This document shows, in pieces, positions 35,813 through 47,329 of a DNA stretch of 64,000 nucleotides. The position numbers and the translations under genes are program-made. The stretch comes from Sciurus carolinensis. Taxonomy: Eukaryota > Chordata > Mammalia > Rodentia > Sciuridae. The stretch's first letter is position 1; each line of letters starts with the position of its first letter. The notes under the pieces are model-generated. The model was not told the origin of the DNA. It was given only the letters and a program-made list of their open reading frames with translations, and did no database searches. The stretch lies in assembly GCF_902686445.1 (NCBI RefSeq), contig NC_062217.1, forward strand, positions 82,293,258 through 82,357,257, given 5' to 3'.

Positions 35813-37055
35813 TTAATTAGCTTTTTAATGATTGTTCAAGGATTACAATATGCATCTTTAACCTATCAAACTCTACTTAAGTTAGAACTACTTCTGGTAA
35901 AATGTAGGAATCTTCAAGAGTACAATTATATTTATTCCCAACCTCTTCTGCTCTTGTTGTCATGCACATTACTTTATACATTTTATAAACCCAATGATGC
36001 TGTGCTCTAATTTAGGCTTTACTCAGTCATATGGCTCTAAATGAAATTAAGAGAAGAACAAAAAATGTATTAGGTGTGCGTGTGTGTTAAGTCTTGTGTA
36101 TTTAGCACATTTTTGGTTCTTTGTTTCTGCCTATATACCTGAGTTACTTCCTACTGTCATTTGCCTTTAACCTGAAGGACTTCCTTCAGAAATTTTATAG
36201 TGTGAGTCTCTTAATATCAAATTTTGTCAGTTTTCTTTTTTTCTGAAAAATATTTTTAGTCTAATTTTATTTTTGAAGTGTATTTTTCTAGAAAATAGAA
36301 CTCTTGCTTGACATATTTTACTTTGAGTTCTTATTTCATTCTTTGGGTCCTTATTTCATTTCTTTGTTCTATGTATATATCATTTTTATTTTCCTGCTTT
36401 GGACACTTTCGCTTTATATTTGACTATTCATAGTTTGACTATGATATGTCCAAATGTGTTCTTTAGATTTATTTAATTTAGGCTTTGTTGACTTTTTTAA
36501 ATCAATTTTAAATTGCTTTTTGCTCTTCTTTCTTCATTCATTCTCTCCACTCCTCTACCCCCACCCCACCCCAACATCCCCACCTTATCTCTTTCTGTAA
36601 TTCCAATTGTGCATATATTGGAGTGTTTGATATTCCTGTATAGATCTCTTGACTTTATTCACATTTTTAATCTTTTAATCTCTTTTTCAATTAAATAATT
36701 TCTATTGGTTAATCTTTTAGTTCGCTGATTAATGCTTCTGTAGTCTACATTCGGCTACTGAGCCCTACAGTGACCTTTCATTTCAGTTACCATAAATGCT
36801 TCCCAAAGTCGAACCTGCCTTTCATTATTTTTCAGTGCTTGCAAGTGATTGCTTTTAAATAATTTCATTCAGTTTTTGTCATTACCTGAGGAATAAATTG
36901 TTATCTTCATATCTGCATCACAAAAATCTCTCCTTGGTATGTTAATTTAATATACTGTTATTTTTCTTGATTCCCTTTACTGCCTCTAATAGCCTAATAA
37001 CTGATCCTCTAGGCATATATCATCTTCAAATAGAGATAGTGTTAACATCTACTAT
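35813..37055 (-). mobile_element. Ancient L1M, region 5' of ORF2
   Basis: Phrases such as 'caaggattacaatatgcatc' and 'cttgcttgacatattttac' fit the L1M part between ORF1 and ORF2. The text decays into unassignable AT-rich sequence toward 36950. Confidence 0.55.
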
Positions 37056-37375
37056 GGTTTGAATGTATCCCCCAAAGTTTGTGTCTTTGAAATTTGATTC
37101 CCAATGTGTGGTGTTGAGATGTGGGGTCAAATGGGAAGTGTTAGATCATGGAATCACTGCCATTATGAATGTACTAATGCTATTATCAAGGAAGTAGGTT
37201 TGCTATCACAGCTCATCCACATGCCACCAACTCAGGAAGACACTTGTTGGATGCTAATCCCTCAGTTGTTGACTTTCCAGTTTTGGGGACTATGAGAAAT
37301 ACATTTCTATTGCTTATAAATATCCACTCTGTAGTATTTTTGTTATAGTAGCACATAACAGACTAACACATCATC
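37056..37375 (+). mobile_element. MaLR LTR
   Basis: Starts 'ctatggtttgaatgtatccc'. Middle 'gtgttgagatgtggggtcaa' and 'ggactatgagaaatacattt'. Ends 'gtagcacataacagactaac'. Inserted between L1M segments. Confidence 0.75.
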
Positions 37376-38178
37376 TTTACAATTTTTATATCTCTCATTT
37401 CTTTCTTTGATCTAAATACATTGGGTAAGATTCTCAATAAATAACAGTGAGTATAGGTATCCTTGCATTATCCTGACATTGGTGGGGTTGTGGTCTAGCG
37501 TTTATTCAGGAAAACTAATGCTATCAGGTAAGTTAAGATATGAATATATTATATCATATTAAGAAAATTTGTATTTATTTGTTTTATTATTTTTAAAAAA
37601 TAAAATGCTGATTATTTTGAAATTTTCAGCCTATTAAGATAATTATGATTATCTAACATATTATATTAAAATATTTCCATTACTGAACCAACTTTACAAT
37701 TCTGAAATAAACCCCAATTGCTCTTTTAATATGATTTGAGCTTCCACTAGATTCTTATTTAAAATGTTTAGAGTCAACTTTATAAATGAAATTTGTGTGT
37801 AATTTTTCTCTTTGGTGCAATATTTTCAGATTCTGGCATCATATTATCTGGCTTGTTTATTAATTTCCCCTTTATTCTCTTATTTTTTACATTTGCTTCT
37901 TCCTTCTTTTTCTTCCCCATTGTGAGGTTAGTTAGTGGTTCCTCCATTTTATTGGTTTATTTAAAATAATCAACATCTAAATTTATTTAGTTTCAGTTTT
38001 ACCATTTTTCTGCTTTAATACTCATTCATTTCTATTTTTAATCCTTAGGCGTGATCTTATTTTCCTTCTCTTTATTTTTAAAAAATATTTTGAGTACTTT
38101 CATTCTTTCTCTTTTTTAAACTTTTGTTAGTATTAAAAGTTATGAATTTTATTCTAGGTTTTTCTTTAGTTCAATTCC
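37376..38178 (-). mobile_element. Ancient L1M (RT and linker), left arm of the interrupted copy
   Basis: L1M ORF2 text on the minus strand (gtgagtataggtatccttgc; aataaaccccaattgctctt; gttagtggttcctccatttt). It continues at 41778 after the ALKBH8 insertion. Confidence 0.75.
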
Positions 38179-39501
38179 ATAGATTCTTTTTTTTTAATTA
38201 AAATATTATATAATTAGTTCAATTATTATTATTCAGGTCCTTTAATAGCATTTATAATAAAATATCATCTTCAAAATGCTGTACTCTTACATGATAATCT
38301 CAAATACTTCACAAATTACTTCAATCACTTTGGAACACCATCCTGTATAGGTCTGTTTGAAGAGTCTACATTTTTATGATGTCAATCAAAGTAGCAGATC
38401 AAATGTTTCCTGAGCAATCTCTTCTCCCAAATTTCTCTCAGGATTTCTCCTTTGATACTTCACCACAAGTTTTCTTAATTAAAAGGATAATTAATTTAGT
38501 CTCCTTTATTAAAAAAGTTTGAGTATTTCTTCTCTACATATGTCCATATAAATATTCAGGTCTTTTGAAGAATCACACCCCAGTTTCCCTGCTCTACTGC
38601 TTTGCAGAATGCTGACATTACTCAAAGTCTGGCGGGCATCTTCCAATTCTCCATCACAGAACACATGGTAGTAACAATGAAACGCAGAACCTGGGTCCTG
38701 AGGTCCTTCTGGACCAAATGACTCAACAGGTTTGTCTTTACCAGGGTTTTCTTTAAGGTACCAGGGAACCAGCACACCTTGAGAATGAAAAGTAGTCCCG
38801 TTGGTATGAATAGGCAGCTCAGAATAAGTTACTCTTCTTGAATTACATCCTCCCTCCTGAAAGTCATTAATGGAGGGGACAGAAGGTGCTGAGTCTTGAT
38901 TGCTCACATCAGGCATTTGCTCCACAAGCTGCCCTTGCACAGGTGTATCACCGATCTCTTTCTTTCCTTGGCTAATTCTGTTTTCTTTAAGATATGTGAA
39001 CTTCTGATTATTATATTCTTGTTCCATTGCCCAGACACAAATGAGTGTCTTCCCTCCAGGTCTCAAGAGTCGAACAAGTTCTTAGAGAGCTGCCACCCTG
39101 TGTCCTGTTGTTGTAAGATGGTGGGTGACGGCAACGGAAATGCAGGCATCACAAGACCCACTACCAACTGGAATAACCAATGCATCATGGACAAAGACCT
39201 GAAGCTGCCTCTCTCTATGAATGTCCACAAGGTTTTGGCTACAATCACAACTAATCATGTATAACTCCTTATCGATGCCAAGATACTTTCCATTTCCACA
39301 CCCAATATCAGCCACTGTTGAACCATTTGGCAAAGCCTTCAAAAACTCCACTTTCCGTGGTCAAGGGGTATGTCTCATGCAGCTCAAGTGCCCAGAGATT
39401 TCTTCATAAACTTGATGTACATACTCTTGCTCCAGCTGTGAGGCTTCTTTATTATTCTCTGGGAATGAGGGAGGAGTCTCTTTCCTCTGATTGTCACAGA
39501 C

Positions 39502-40722
39502 AGAAGAGTAACTACATCGCTAATAAGTGGATGAGGACACATAATGGGGGGTGGGAAGAGTTAGTGTTAGGGTTAGAGTTAGGTTTAGGGAGGGGGGCAA
39601 GAATGGAGGAAGGAAGGACTGTATAGAGGGAAAAGAGGGGTGGGAGGGGTGGGGGGAAGGGAAAAAAAAGAAAAAAAAAGTTGGTCATTGACTTTATTAC
39701 TGCTATTTTTTAAGGTCATGTGTATTATGTGTCCCTGTCTGCTTTTGAGATTTGTCTCTGGTCTTCACCAGTTTGACTAATTTTGCTTTTATAACAGTTC
39801 TTTGTATAAAGATGTTTAAGCCTTTTTTATAAAGATTTATATAATTGTAATGCCTATATTCCTCTGTTTCTAAGAGGTAAAGCAAAGGGAAATTGTAGAA
39901 TTCAAACCCAGCTAATACCATTAGCACGTCTCAGCAAGAGAATTCTGAACCAATAGAAGAATACGTATGAGTCTCATCTTTAAAACCAACCTAAAATTAT
40001 TGTGACTTTAAGAGAAATAATCTCTGCAGGAAAAATAGTAGAGATTAACACATTCTTTTAGTTATCAAGGTTACCATGAAGTTAGTCCGAATTGGTAACT
40101 TCTTAAAATTAACATTTCTTGGAATTTTGTTTTGTTTTGTTTTCTGGTACATCGGATTGAACTCAGGGGCACTGGACCACTGAGCCACATCCCCAGCCCT
40201 ATTTTGTATTTTATTTAGAGACAGGGTCTCACTGAGTTGCTTAGCCCCTCACTTTTGCTGAGGCCAGTTTTGAACTCAACAGTCCTCCTTCCTCAGCCTC
40301 CCATGATCTCTGTCCCTGAGATTCCTCTTTGACAAATGATGATGGAAATAATACTACCTCAAAGAGCTGAGAAGAGCATTAAATAAGTTTACATTGCTAG
40401 AGCACTCAGGAGATTGTAAGGACCATTTTTATGATGTGTAATTGATCATTACTGTTGTATCATAGCAGCCCTGAATAAAAGATAAATATGCATCTAGTGA
40501 GATGTTAGTGGCTGGATGATCATACAGAAGAAGGTCTGAGTGTCTTGGAAGGGGGAATTTGGTTGACTCTGTAGGACTGTATCTTCCCCCATCCCTGCTC
40601 AATATGTACATTATAGGTCATAGAAAGAGACTTGAATTGTCTACTGATCAAATCTATAGATTATGTAAAAACAGAATAAATTCAGTCCAAAATTTAAAAA
40701 AAAAAAAAGAAGAGTAACTACA
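39502..40722 (+). mobile_element. L1 3' end with about 1-kb 3' transduction, inside the ALKBH8 pseudogene
   Basis: A perfect 15-bp TSD (agaagagtaactaca) lies at 39502-39516 and 40708-40722. The insert starts with the last bases of L1 ORF2 and the G-rich 3' UTR (39517-39660) and an A-rich stretch (39661-39680). It then continues for about 1 kb of non-L1 sequence (39681-40693) with an AATAAA at 40675-40680 and a second poly(A) at 40695-40708. This is the layout of an L1 transcript that read through its own weak signal and used a downstream one. Confidence 0.9.
40117..40303 (-). mobile_element. B1-dID SINE within the transduced segment
   Basis: Reverse-complement ID part (cggattgaactcaggggcac) and B1 part (gagacagggtctcactgagt), with the 5' end of the B1 missing (stops at 'ctcagcctccc'). 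It was part of the source locus or came later. Confidence 0.88.
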
Positions 40723-41777
40723 GTTATCAGGAGTGTGCCTCACTTTCCTAAATGTAAAACTATTCCCCTCTTGCTTAAAGTCAAGCCTCTAATGTCACAG
40801 GTGATAATTCTACTTTTGTAAGGCTCAGATGCTTGAACAGTATCAAAATTTCTGGATGTGATTCCATGGTTCCAAGGAATCCAGATTCTCCTGTCATCAC
40901 TAGCAAACTCTGACGAGGCAACACGACTTGCACTATGACACCATCTGGATGCTTAAAATCCATAACAATCTCAGACCCCAAATGGAGAGAAATGATCTCA
41001 TTCTCAAAAGTAGAATGTGTGTCAATATGAGTAGGAATTCCATGCCCAGGTTCATACTGATTTATGGTCAACTGTGCAGATTCATATTTAATGTAACCTT
41101 TCTTCAACCATTTCTCCAAAATGCTATCAAGAATGTCTGGAAGACACCCCCACCCTGGTAATGGCTTATCTTTATCTACATTGCTGTTCTCATAGTGGAA
41201 TTCGTAACCAAAATTCCTCACTCTTCTGTGTTGTAAGGATTTCTGAAAATTTTGATCATCTGTATCTTCCATCCAAATAACACTTTCAAAAAACATTTTC
41301 TCATCCTCAGAAGAAATAATTTGTTCTACTACCATGAGGCCTGGAGGTAAAGGTTGAAGCCCCATCTCCTTCCATTGTGCTTTTTCCTCAAAATTCAAGT
41401 ATGGAATAATTTTTTGTCTTAAATCATCCACTTTTTCTTTTCCATTGAGGGTAACAGGCTTTCCTGAATTCTTCTGTAGCTGTATATCTTACAAATGAGT
41501 AGGGCTTGTTAGGAGGCATTATGAGAGCTTCCACAAGCCCACGTTTCTCTAAAACTGGGAATGGTTGCTTCTTACTCACACTATTACCCAAACCACCACT
41601 GGTAACCACCAGACCTTAGTGGCATAGGATACTGCCCCAATGGCTTCTTGTCTCAGCAAAGTGTGCCTGGCTTTAATCTGTTTCCTTAAGAATTTCTTCT
41701 CAGTTTTACTGAGTTTGAAATTACTTTGATGGTTGATGTCCACAGCAACACTGGGTGTGACCATCCTATAGATTCTT

Positions 41778-42137
41778 AATATGTAGCATCCTCATTCATG
41801 TTATTTTTTCAAAATTCTGTAATCGTGACTTTTATTTCCTCTTTTAATGAAGAGTTGCTTAAGATATTTTAAAACATTTCTAGGGCTGGGGGTATAGTTG
41901 GGTAGTAGAACCCTCGCCTAGTATGTGCGAGGCCCTGGGTCTCATCCCCAGCACTGAAAAAGAAATTCTAACTGAAAGCTTATTTATTTTAGTTTCCATT
42001 TTTGTTGTTTATTACCATTTTTTTGATTTGTGATAGAAAATATCTTTTTTTGTTCTGTTTTAGAATTTATTGAGTTTTCTTTGTGGTCTAAGAAGTGCTC
42101 ATTTGTGTTAATATTTCATGAACATTTGAAGAAAGAT
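41778..42137 (-). mobile_element. Ancient L1M, middle arm of the interrupted copy
   Basis: L1M ORF2 N-side text continuing from 38178 and going on at 48273. An ID SINE sits in it at 41883-41972. Confidence 0.65.
41883..41972 (+). mobile_element. ID SINE
   Basis: ggggctgggggtatagttgg-like body with 'ctagtatgtgcgaggccctg' and a short A-rich tail. Confidence 0.9.
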
Positions 42138-42141
42138 TATC

Positions 42142-42404
42142 TTTTTTTTTTTTTTTTTTTTTTGTTAACCACTAACTTTTTTTTTTTTTTTATTATTTAC
42201 TTATTTTTTTTACGTTTACATAGGGTAATGATGTTTATTATATTTTTCCCCTCCCCCCCACCCCTCCCACCCCTCCCACCCCTCCCACCCCTCTTTTCCC
42301 TCTACACAGTCCTTCTTTCCTTCATTCTTACTGCTCTCCTTAGCCTAACTCTAAACCTAACCCTAAACCTAATGCTAGCCCCTCCCACCCCCCATTATAT
42401 GTCC
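42142..42404 (-). repeat. L1 3' UTR: poly(A) tails, G-rich decamer array, telomere-like hexamers
   Basis: On the minus strand the 3' UTR holds TTAGGG/TTAGAG-like hexamers (about 42336-42378) and then an array of about four GGGGTGGGAG decamers (about 42250-42293). It ends in A15, a 13-nt spacer and A22. G-runs of 3-4 repeated many times suggest G-quadruplex potential. Confidence 0.9.
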
Positions 42405-45400
42405 TCATCCGCTTATCAGCGAGATCATTTGTCCTTTAGTTTTTTGAGATTGGCTTATCTCACTTAGCATGATATTCTCCAATTTCGACCATTTGCCTAC
42501 AAATGCCATAATTTTATCATTCTTCATTGCGGAGTAATATTCCATTGTATAAATATGCCACAGTTTCTTTATCCATTCATCAACTGAAGGGCATCTAGGT
42601 TGGTTCCACAATCTGGCTATGGTGAATTGAGCAGCAATGAACATTGATGTGGCTGTATCTCTGTAGTATGCTGATTTTAAGTCCTTTGGGTATAGGCCAA
42701 GGAGTGGGATAGCTGGGTCAAATGGTGTTTCCATTCCAAGCTTTCTGAGGAATCTCCACACTGCTTTCCAGAGTGGTTGCACTAATTTGCAACCCCACCA
42801 GCAATGTATGAGTGTTCCTTTTTCACCACATCCTCGCCAACACCTATTGTTGCTTGTATTCTTGATAATCGCCATTCTAATTGGGGTGAGATGAAATCTT
42901 AGGGTGGTTTTGATTTGCATTTCCCTTATTACTAGGGATGTTGAACATTTTTTCATATATCTGGTGATTACTTGTACATCTTCTTCTGTGAAGTGTCTGT
43001 TCATTTCCTTAGCCCATTTGTTGATTGGATTATTTGTATTCTTCGTGTAGAGTTTTTTGAGTTCTTTATAGATTCTGGAAATTAGCGCTCTATCTGAGGT
43101 ATGGTTGGCAAAGATATTCTCCCACTCTGTAGGCTCTCTCTTCACATTTCTGATAGTTTCCTTTGCTGAGAGAAAGCTTTTTAGTTTGAATCTATCCCAG
43201 TTGTTTATTCTTGCTTTTATTTCTTGTGCTATGGGGGTCCTGTTAAGGAAATCTGATCCTGAGCCAACAAGTTGAAGATTTGGACCTACTTTTTCTTCTA
43301 TAAGATGCAGGGTCTCTGGTCTGATTCCGAGGTCCTTGATCCATTTTGAGTTGAGTTTTGTGTAGGGTGAGAGATAGGGGTTTAGTTTCATTCTATTGCA
43401 TATAGTTTTCCAGTTTTCCCAGCACCATTTGTTGAAGAGGCTATCTTTTCTCCATTGCATATTGTTGGAACCTTTGTCTAGTATGAGAAAATTGTATTTA
43501 TTTGGGTTTGTGTCCATGTCCTCTATTCTGTACCATTGATCTACCTGTCTATTTTGGTACCAATACCATGCCGTTTTTGTTACTATTGCTTTGTAGTAGA
43601 GTTGAAGATCTGGTATTGCAATACCCCCTGCTTCGCTCTTGCTACTGAGGATTGCTTTAGCTATTCTAGGTTTTTTATTCTTCCAGATGAATTTCATAAT
43701 TGCTTGCTCTATTTCTGCGAGGTACATCATTGGGATTTTAATTGGAATTGCATTGAATCTGTATAGAACTTTAGGTAGTATAGCCATTTTGACGATATTA
43801 ATTCTGCCTATCCAGGAACATGGGAGATCTTTCCATCTTCTAAGGTTTTCTTGAATTTCTTTCTTTAGTGTTCTGTAGTTCTCATTGTAGAGGTCTTTCA
43901 CCTCTTTTGTGAGATTGATTCCCAAGTATTTTATTTTTTTCGATGCTATTGTGAATGGAGTAGTTTTCCTAATTTCTCTTTCTGAAGATTCATCACTTAT
44001 GTATAAAAATGCATTGGATTTATGAGCATTGATCTTGTAACCTGCTACTTTACTGAATTCACTTATGAGTTCTAAAAGTTTTCTGGTGGAATTTCCAGGT
44101 TCCTCTAAATATATAATCATGTCATCAGCGAACAGGGATAGTTTGAGTTCTTCTTTTCCTATTCGTATCCCTTTAATTTCTTTGGTTTGTCTGATTGCTC
44201 TGGCTAGAGTCTCAAGGACGATGTTGAATAGAAGCGGTGAAAGAGGACATCCCTGCCTTGTTCCAGTTTTTAGGGGGAACGCTTTCAGTTTTTCACCATT
44301 TAGAATGATATTAGCCATGGGCTTAGCGTAGATGGCCTTTATAATGTTTAGGAATGTTCCCACTACCCCAATTTTTTCTAGTGTTTTGAGCATGAAGGGA
44401 TGCTGTATTTTATCAAATGCTTTTTCTGCATCTATTGAAATAATCATGTGATTCTTAACTTTAAGTCTGTTGATATGGTGAATGACATTTATTGATTTCC
44501 GAATGTTGAACCAACCTTGCATCCCTGGGATAAAACCCACTTGATCGTGGTGCACTATCTTTTTAATATATATTTGTATGCGATTTGCTAAAATTTTGTT
44601 GAGAATTTTTGCATCGATGTTCATTAAGGATATTGGTCTGAAATTTTCTTTCCTTGATGTGTCTCTCTCTGGTTTAGGTATCAGGGTGATATTGGCTTCA
44701 TAGAACGAGTTTGGTAGGGTTCCCTCCTCTTCTATTTCATGGAATAGTTTGAGGAGTATTGGAATGAGCTCTTCTTTAAAGGTTTTATAGAACTCGGCTG
44801 AGAACCCATCTGGTCCTGGACTTTTCTTTGTTGGTAGGCTTTTGATGACCTCTTCTATTTCATTGCTTGAAATTGGTTTATTTAAGTTGTGTATGTCCTC
44901 CTCGTTCAGTTTAGGTAGTTCATATGTCTCTAGAAATTTGTTGATGTCTTCAAGGTTTTCTGTTTTGTTGGAGTATAGATTTTCGAAATAGCTTCTAATT
45001 ATGTTTTGTATTTCACTCGTGTCTGTTGTGATGTTTCCTTGTTCATTCCGAATTTTAGTAATTTGAGTTTTCTCCCTCTTTCTCTTTGTTAGTGTGGCTA
45101 AGGGTTTATCAATTTTATTTATTTTTTCAAAGAACCAACTATTTATTTTATTAATTTTTCCGATTGTTTCTTTTGTTTCGATTTCGTTGATTTCGGCTCT
45201 GATTTTAACTATTTCCTGTCTTCTACTACTTTTGGTATTGGTCTGCTCTTCTTTTTCTAGTGCTTTGAGCTGTAGTGTTAGGTCGTTTATTTGTTGATTT
45301 CTACTTCTTTTTTTGAATGCACCCCATGAAATAAATCTTCCTCTAAGTACTGCTTTCATAGTGTCCCAGAGATTTTGATATGATGTGTCTTTGTTCTCGT

Positions 45401-46252
45401 TTACTTCTAAGAATTTTTTTATTTCCCTCCTGATGTCTTCTGTTATCCATTCATCATATAATAGTGTATTATTTAGTCTCCAGGTATTGGAGAAGTTTCT
45501 GTTTTTTACTCTTTCATTTATTTCTAATTTCAATCCATTATGATCTGATAGAGTACAAGGTAGTATCTCTATCTTCTTGTATTTACTAACAGTAGCTTTG
45601 TGGCATAAAATATGGTCTATTTTAGAGAAGGATCCATGTGCTGCTGAGAAGAAAGTGTATTCATTCTTTGTTGGATGGTATATTCTATATATGTCCGTTA
45701 AGTCTAAATTGCTGATTGTGTTGTTGAGATCTATAGTTTCTTTATTCAATTTTTGTTTGGACGATCTATCCAGTGGTGAGAGAGGTGTGTTAAAATCGCC
45801 TAGTATTATTGTGTTGTGGTCTATTTGATTTCTGGAATTGAGAAGGATTTGTTTGACGTACGTGGATGAGCCAATGTTCGGGGCATAGATATTTATGATT
45901 GTTATGTCTTGCTGATTTATGCTTCCCTTAAGCAGCATGTAATGTCCTTCTTTATCCCTTCTGACTAGTTTTGGTTTGAAGTCCACATTATCTGAGATGA
46001 GGATGGATACTCCAGCTTTTTTGCTGTGTCCGTGTGCATGGTATGTTTTTCCCCATCCTTTCACCTTTAGTCTATGGGTGTCTCTTTCTATGAGATGTGT
46101 CTCTTGCAGGCAGCATATTGTTGGATTTTTCTTTTAATCCAATCTGCCAGTCTGTGTCTTTTGATTGATGAATTCAGGCCATTAACATTCAGGGTTATTA
46201 TTGTGATATGATTTGTATTCCCAGTCAATTGACTCATATTTGTTTTTGACAT
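42405..46252 (-). pseudogene. L1 ORF2 (endonuclease/reverse transcriptase), one frameshift
   Basis: ORF2p nicks DNA and reverse-transcribes L1 RNA at the target. Length with the missing base counted is 1282 residues, normal for L1. ATG at 46250-46252 (MSKTN...), an alternative in-frame ATG at 46234-46236. Seen: LNVNGLN (endonuclease, N-terminal), GDFNTPLS (about residue 153), LSDHNGL (catalytic His, about 238), RT with [14 protein letters not shown] and [10 protein letters not shown] (about 700), and a C-terminal Cys/His motif ([18 protein letters not shown]). One T is missing in the run 46132-46135 (the sister copy at 34 kb has five), which shifts the frame about 40 codons in and leads to an early stop. 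From there the correct frame is open to the stop at 42405-42407. Confidence 0.96.
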
Positions 46253-46283
46253 GATTTGGTTTCTCCTTTATTTGGCTATTCCT

Positions 46284-47329
46284 TTAGGCTAGCGCCTCCT
46301 GTTGCTGATTTGCATCATTGTTTTTCATCTCTTCCTCATGGAATATTTTGCTGAGAATGTTCTGTAATGCTGGCTTTCTTTTTGTAAATTCCTTTAGCTT
46401 TTGTTTATCATGGAAGGATCTTATTTCATCGTCAAATTTGAAGGTAAGTTTTGCTGGGTATAAGATTCTTGGTTGGCATCCATTTTCTTTCAGGGCTTGG
46501 TATATGTTTTTCCAGGTCCTTCTAGCTTTTAGGGTCTGGATTGAAAAATCTGCTGATATTCTTATTGGTTTCCCTCTGAATGTAATTTGATTCTTTTCTC
46601 TCGCGGCCTTTAAAATTCTGTCTTTATTTTGTATGTTAGGTATTTTCATAATAATGTGCCTTGGTGTGGGTCTGTTGTAATTTTGTATGTTTGGAGTTCT
46701 ATAAGCCTCTTGTACTTGGTTTTCCATTTCGTTCTTCAGATTTGGGAAATTTTCTGTTATTATTTCATTGAATAGATTGTTCATTCCTTTGGTTTGTTTC
46801 TCTAAGCCTTCCTCAATCCCAATAATTCTCAAATTTGGCCTTTTCATGATATCCCATAGTTCTTGGAGATTCTGTTCATGATTTCTTACCATCTTCTCTG
46901 TTTGTTCCACTTTGTTTTCAAGGTTAAATATTTGTCTTCAATGTCTGAGGTTCTGTCTTCCAGGTGTTCTATCCTATTGGTTATGCTTTCTATGGAGTTT
47001 TTAACTTGGTTTATTGTTTCCTTCATTTCAAGGATTTCAGTTTGGTTTTTTTTCAGTATCTCTAACTCTTTATTGAAATGATCTCTTGCTTCCCGTATTT
47101 GGTCTTTTAACTGTTGATTGGTGCGATCATTTAATGCCTGCATTTGCTCTTTCATCTCCTCCTTCAATGCCTGCATTTGCTCTTTCATCTCCTCATTAGC
47201 TTCCCTGATCGTTTTAATTACGTACATTCTGAACTCCCTTTCTGACATTTCTTCTGCTCTGCTGTCATTGGGTTTTATTGATGTAGTATCTAGGTTTGTT
47301 TGGGACATTTTCTTCCCTTGTTTTCTCAT
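46284..47329 (-). pseudogene. L1 ORF1, one frameshift
   Basis: ORF1p binds L1 RNA, trimerises by a coiled coil and acts as a nucleic-acid chaperone. ATG at 47327-47329 (MRKQGKKMSQTNLD). With the missing base counted it is 348 residues. Order: N-terminal region, coiled coil (about residues 38-130, containing two copies of an 11-residue block), RRM and C-terminal domain (YRTPNIQNYNRPTPR near 46.67 kb). A one-base deletion in a T-run at 46931-46933 (three Ts here, four in the sister copy at 34.86 kb) breaks it. The second half is open from about 46910 to 46284. Confidence 0.95.
47133..47198 (-). repeat. 33-bp tandem duplication in the ORF1 coiled coil
   Basis: Units 47133-47165 and 47166-47198 repeat in frame (11 residues, EMKEQMQAL-type). 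The sister ORF1 at 35.1 kb has a single unit. Confidence 0.95.

Larger units (their letters stand above)
38179..41777 (-). pseudogene. ALKBH8: Processed pseudogene of ALKBH8
   Basis: ALKBH8 modifies wobble uridines of tRNA, using an RRM, a 2OG-Fe(II) dioxygenase and a C-terminal SAM methyltransferase. All three are readable here in order without introns: an N-terminal part ([15 protein letters not shown], 41.73 kb), the dioxygenase ([17 protein letters not shown], with the HxD metal motif, about 41.03 kb) and the methyltransferase ([13 protein letters not shown], about 39.3 kb). The start codon is GTG at 41741-41743 and the ancestral stop is at 38556-38558. Breaks: frameshifts near 41600, 41430 and 40872, a Trp-to-stop at 39361-39363, a Gln-to-stop at 39082-39084, and a frameshift near the C-terminus. 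A 3' UTR (38197-38555) and poly(A) (T-run at 38187-38195) follow. TSD ATAGATTCTT lies at 38179-38188 and 41768-41777. An L1 insertion (39502-40722) splits it. Retrocopy of a host mRNA, not functional. Confidence 0.97.

Noticed and set aside
35477..36010. 177-codon plus-strand open frame
   Set aside because: Antisense to the L1 5' UTR and running into L1M. GC-rich tandem units explain its openness and no domain is seen. Weaker case than 47436-48395.
39555..39600. Interstitial telomere
   Set aside because: The TTAGGG-like hexamers are part of the L1 3' UTR, seen in three copies at the same position.
38896..39626. Plus-strand frames over the ALKBH8 pseudogene
   Set aside because: Antisense shadows of the pseudogene and of the inserted L1 3' UTR.
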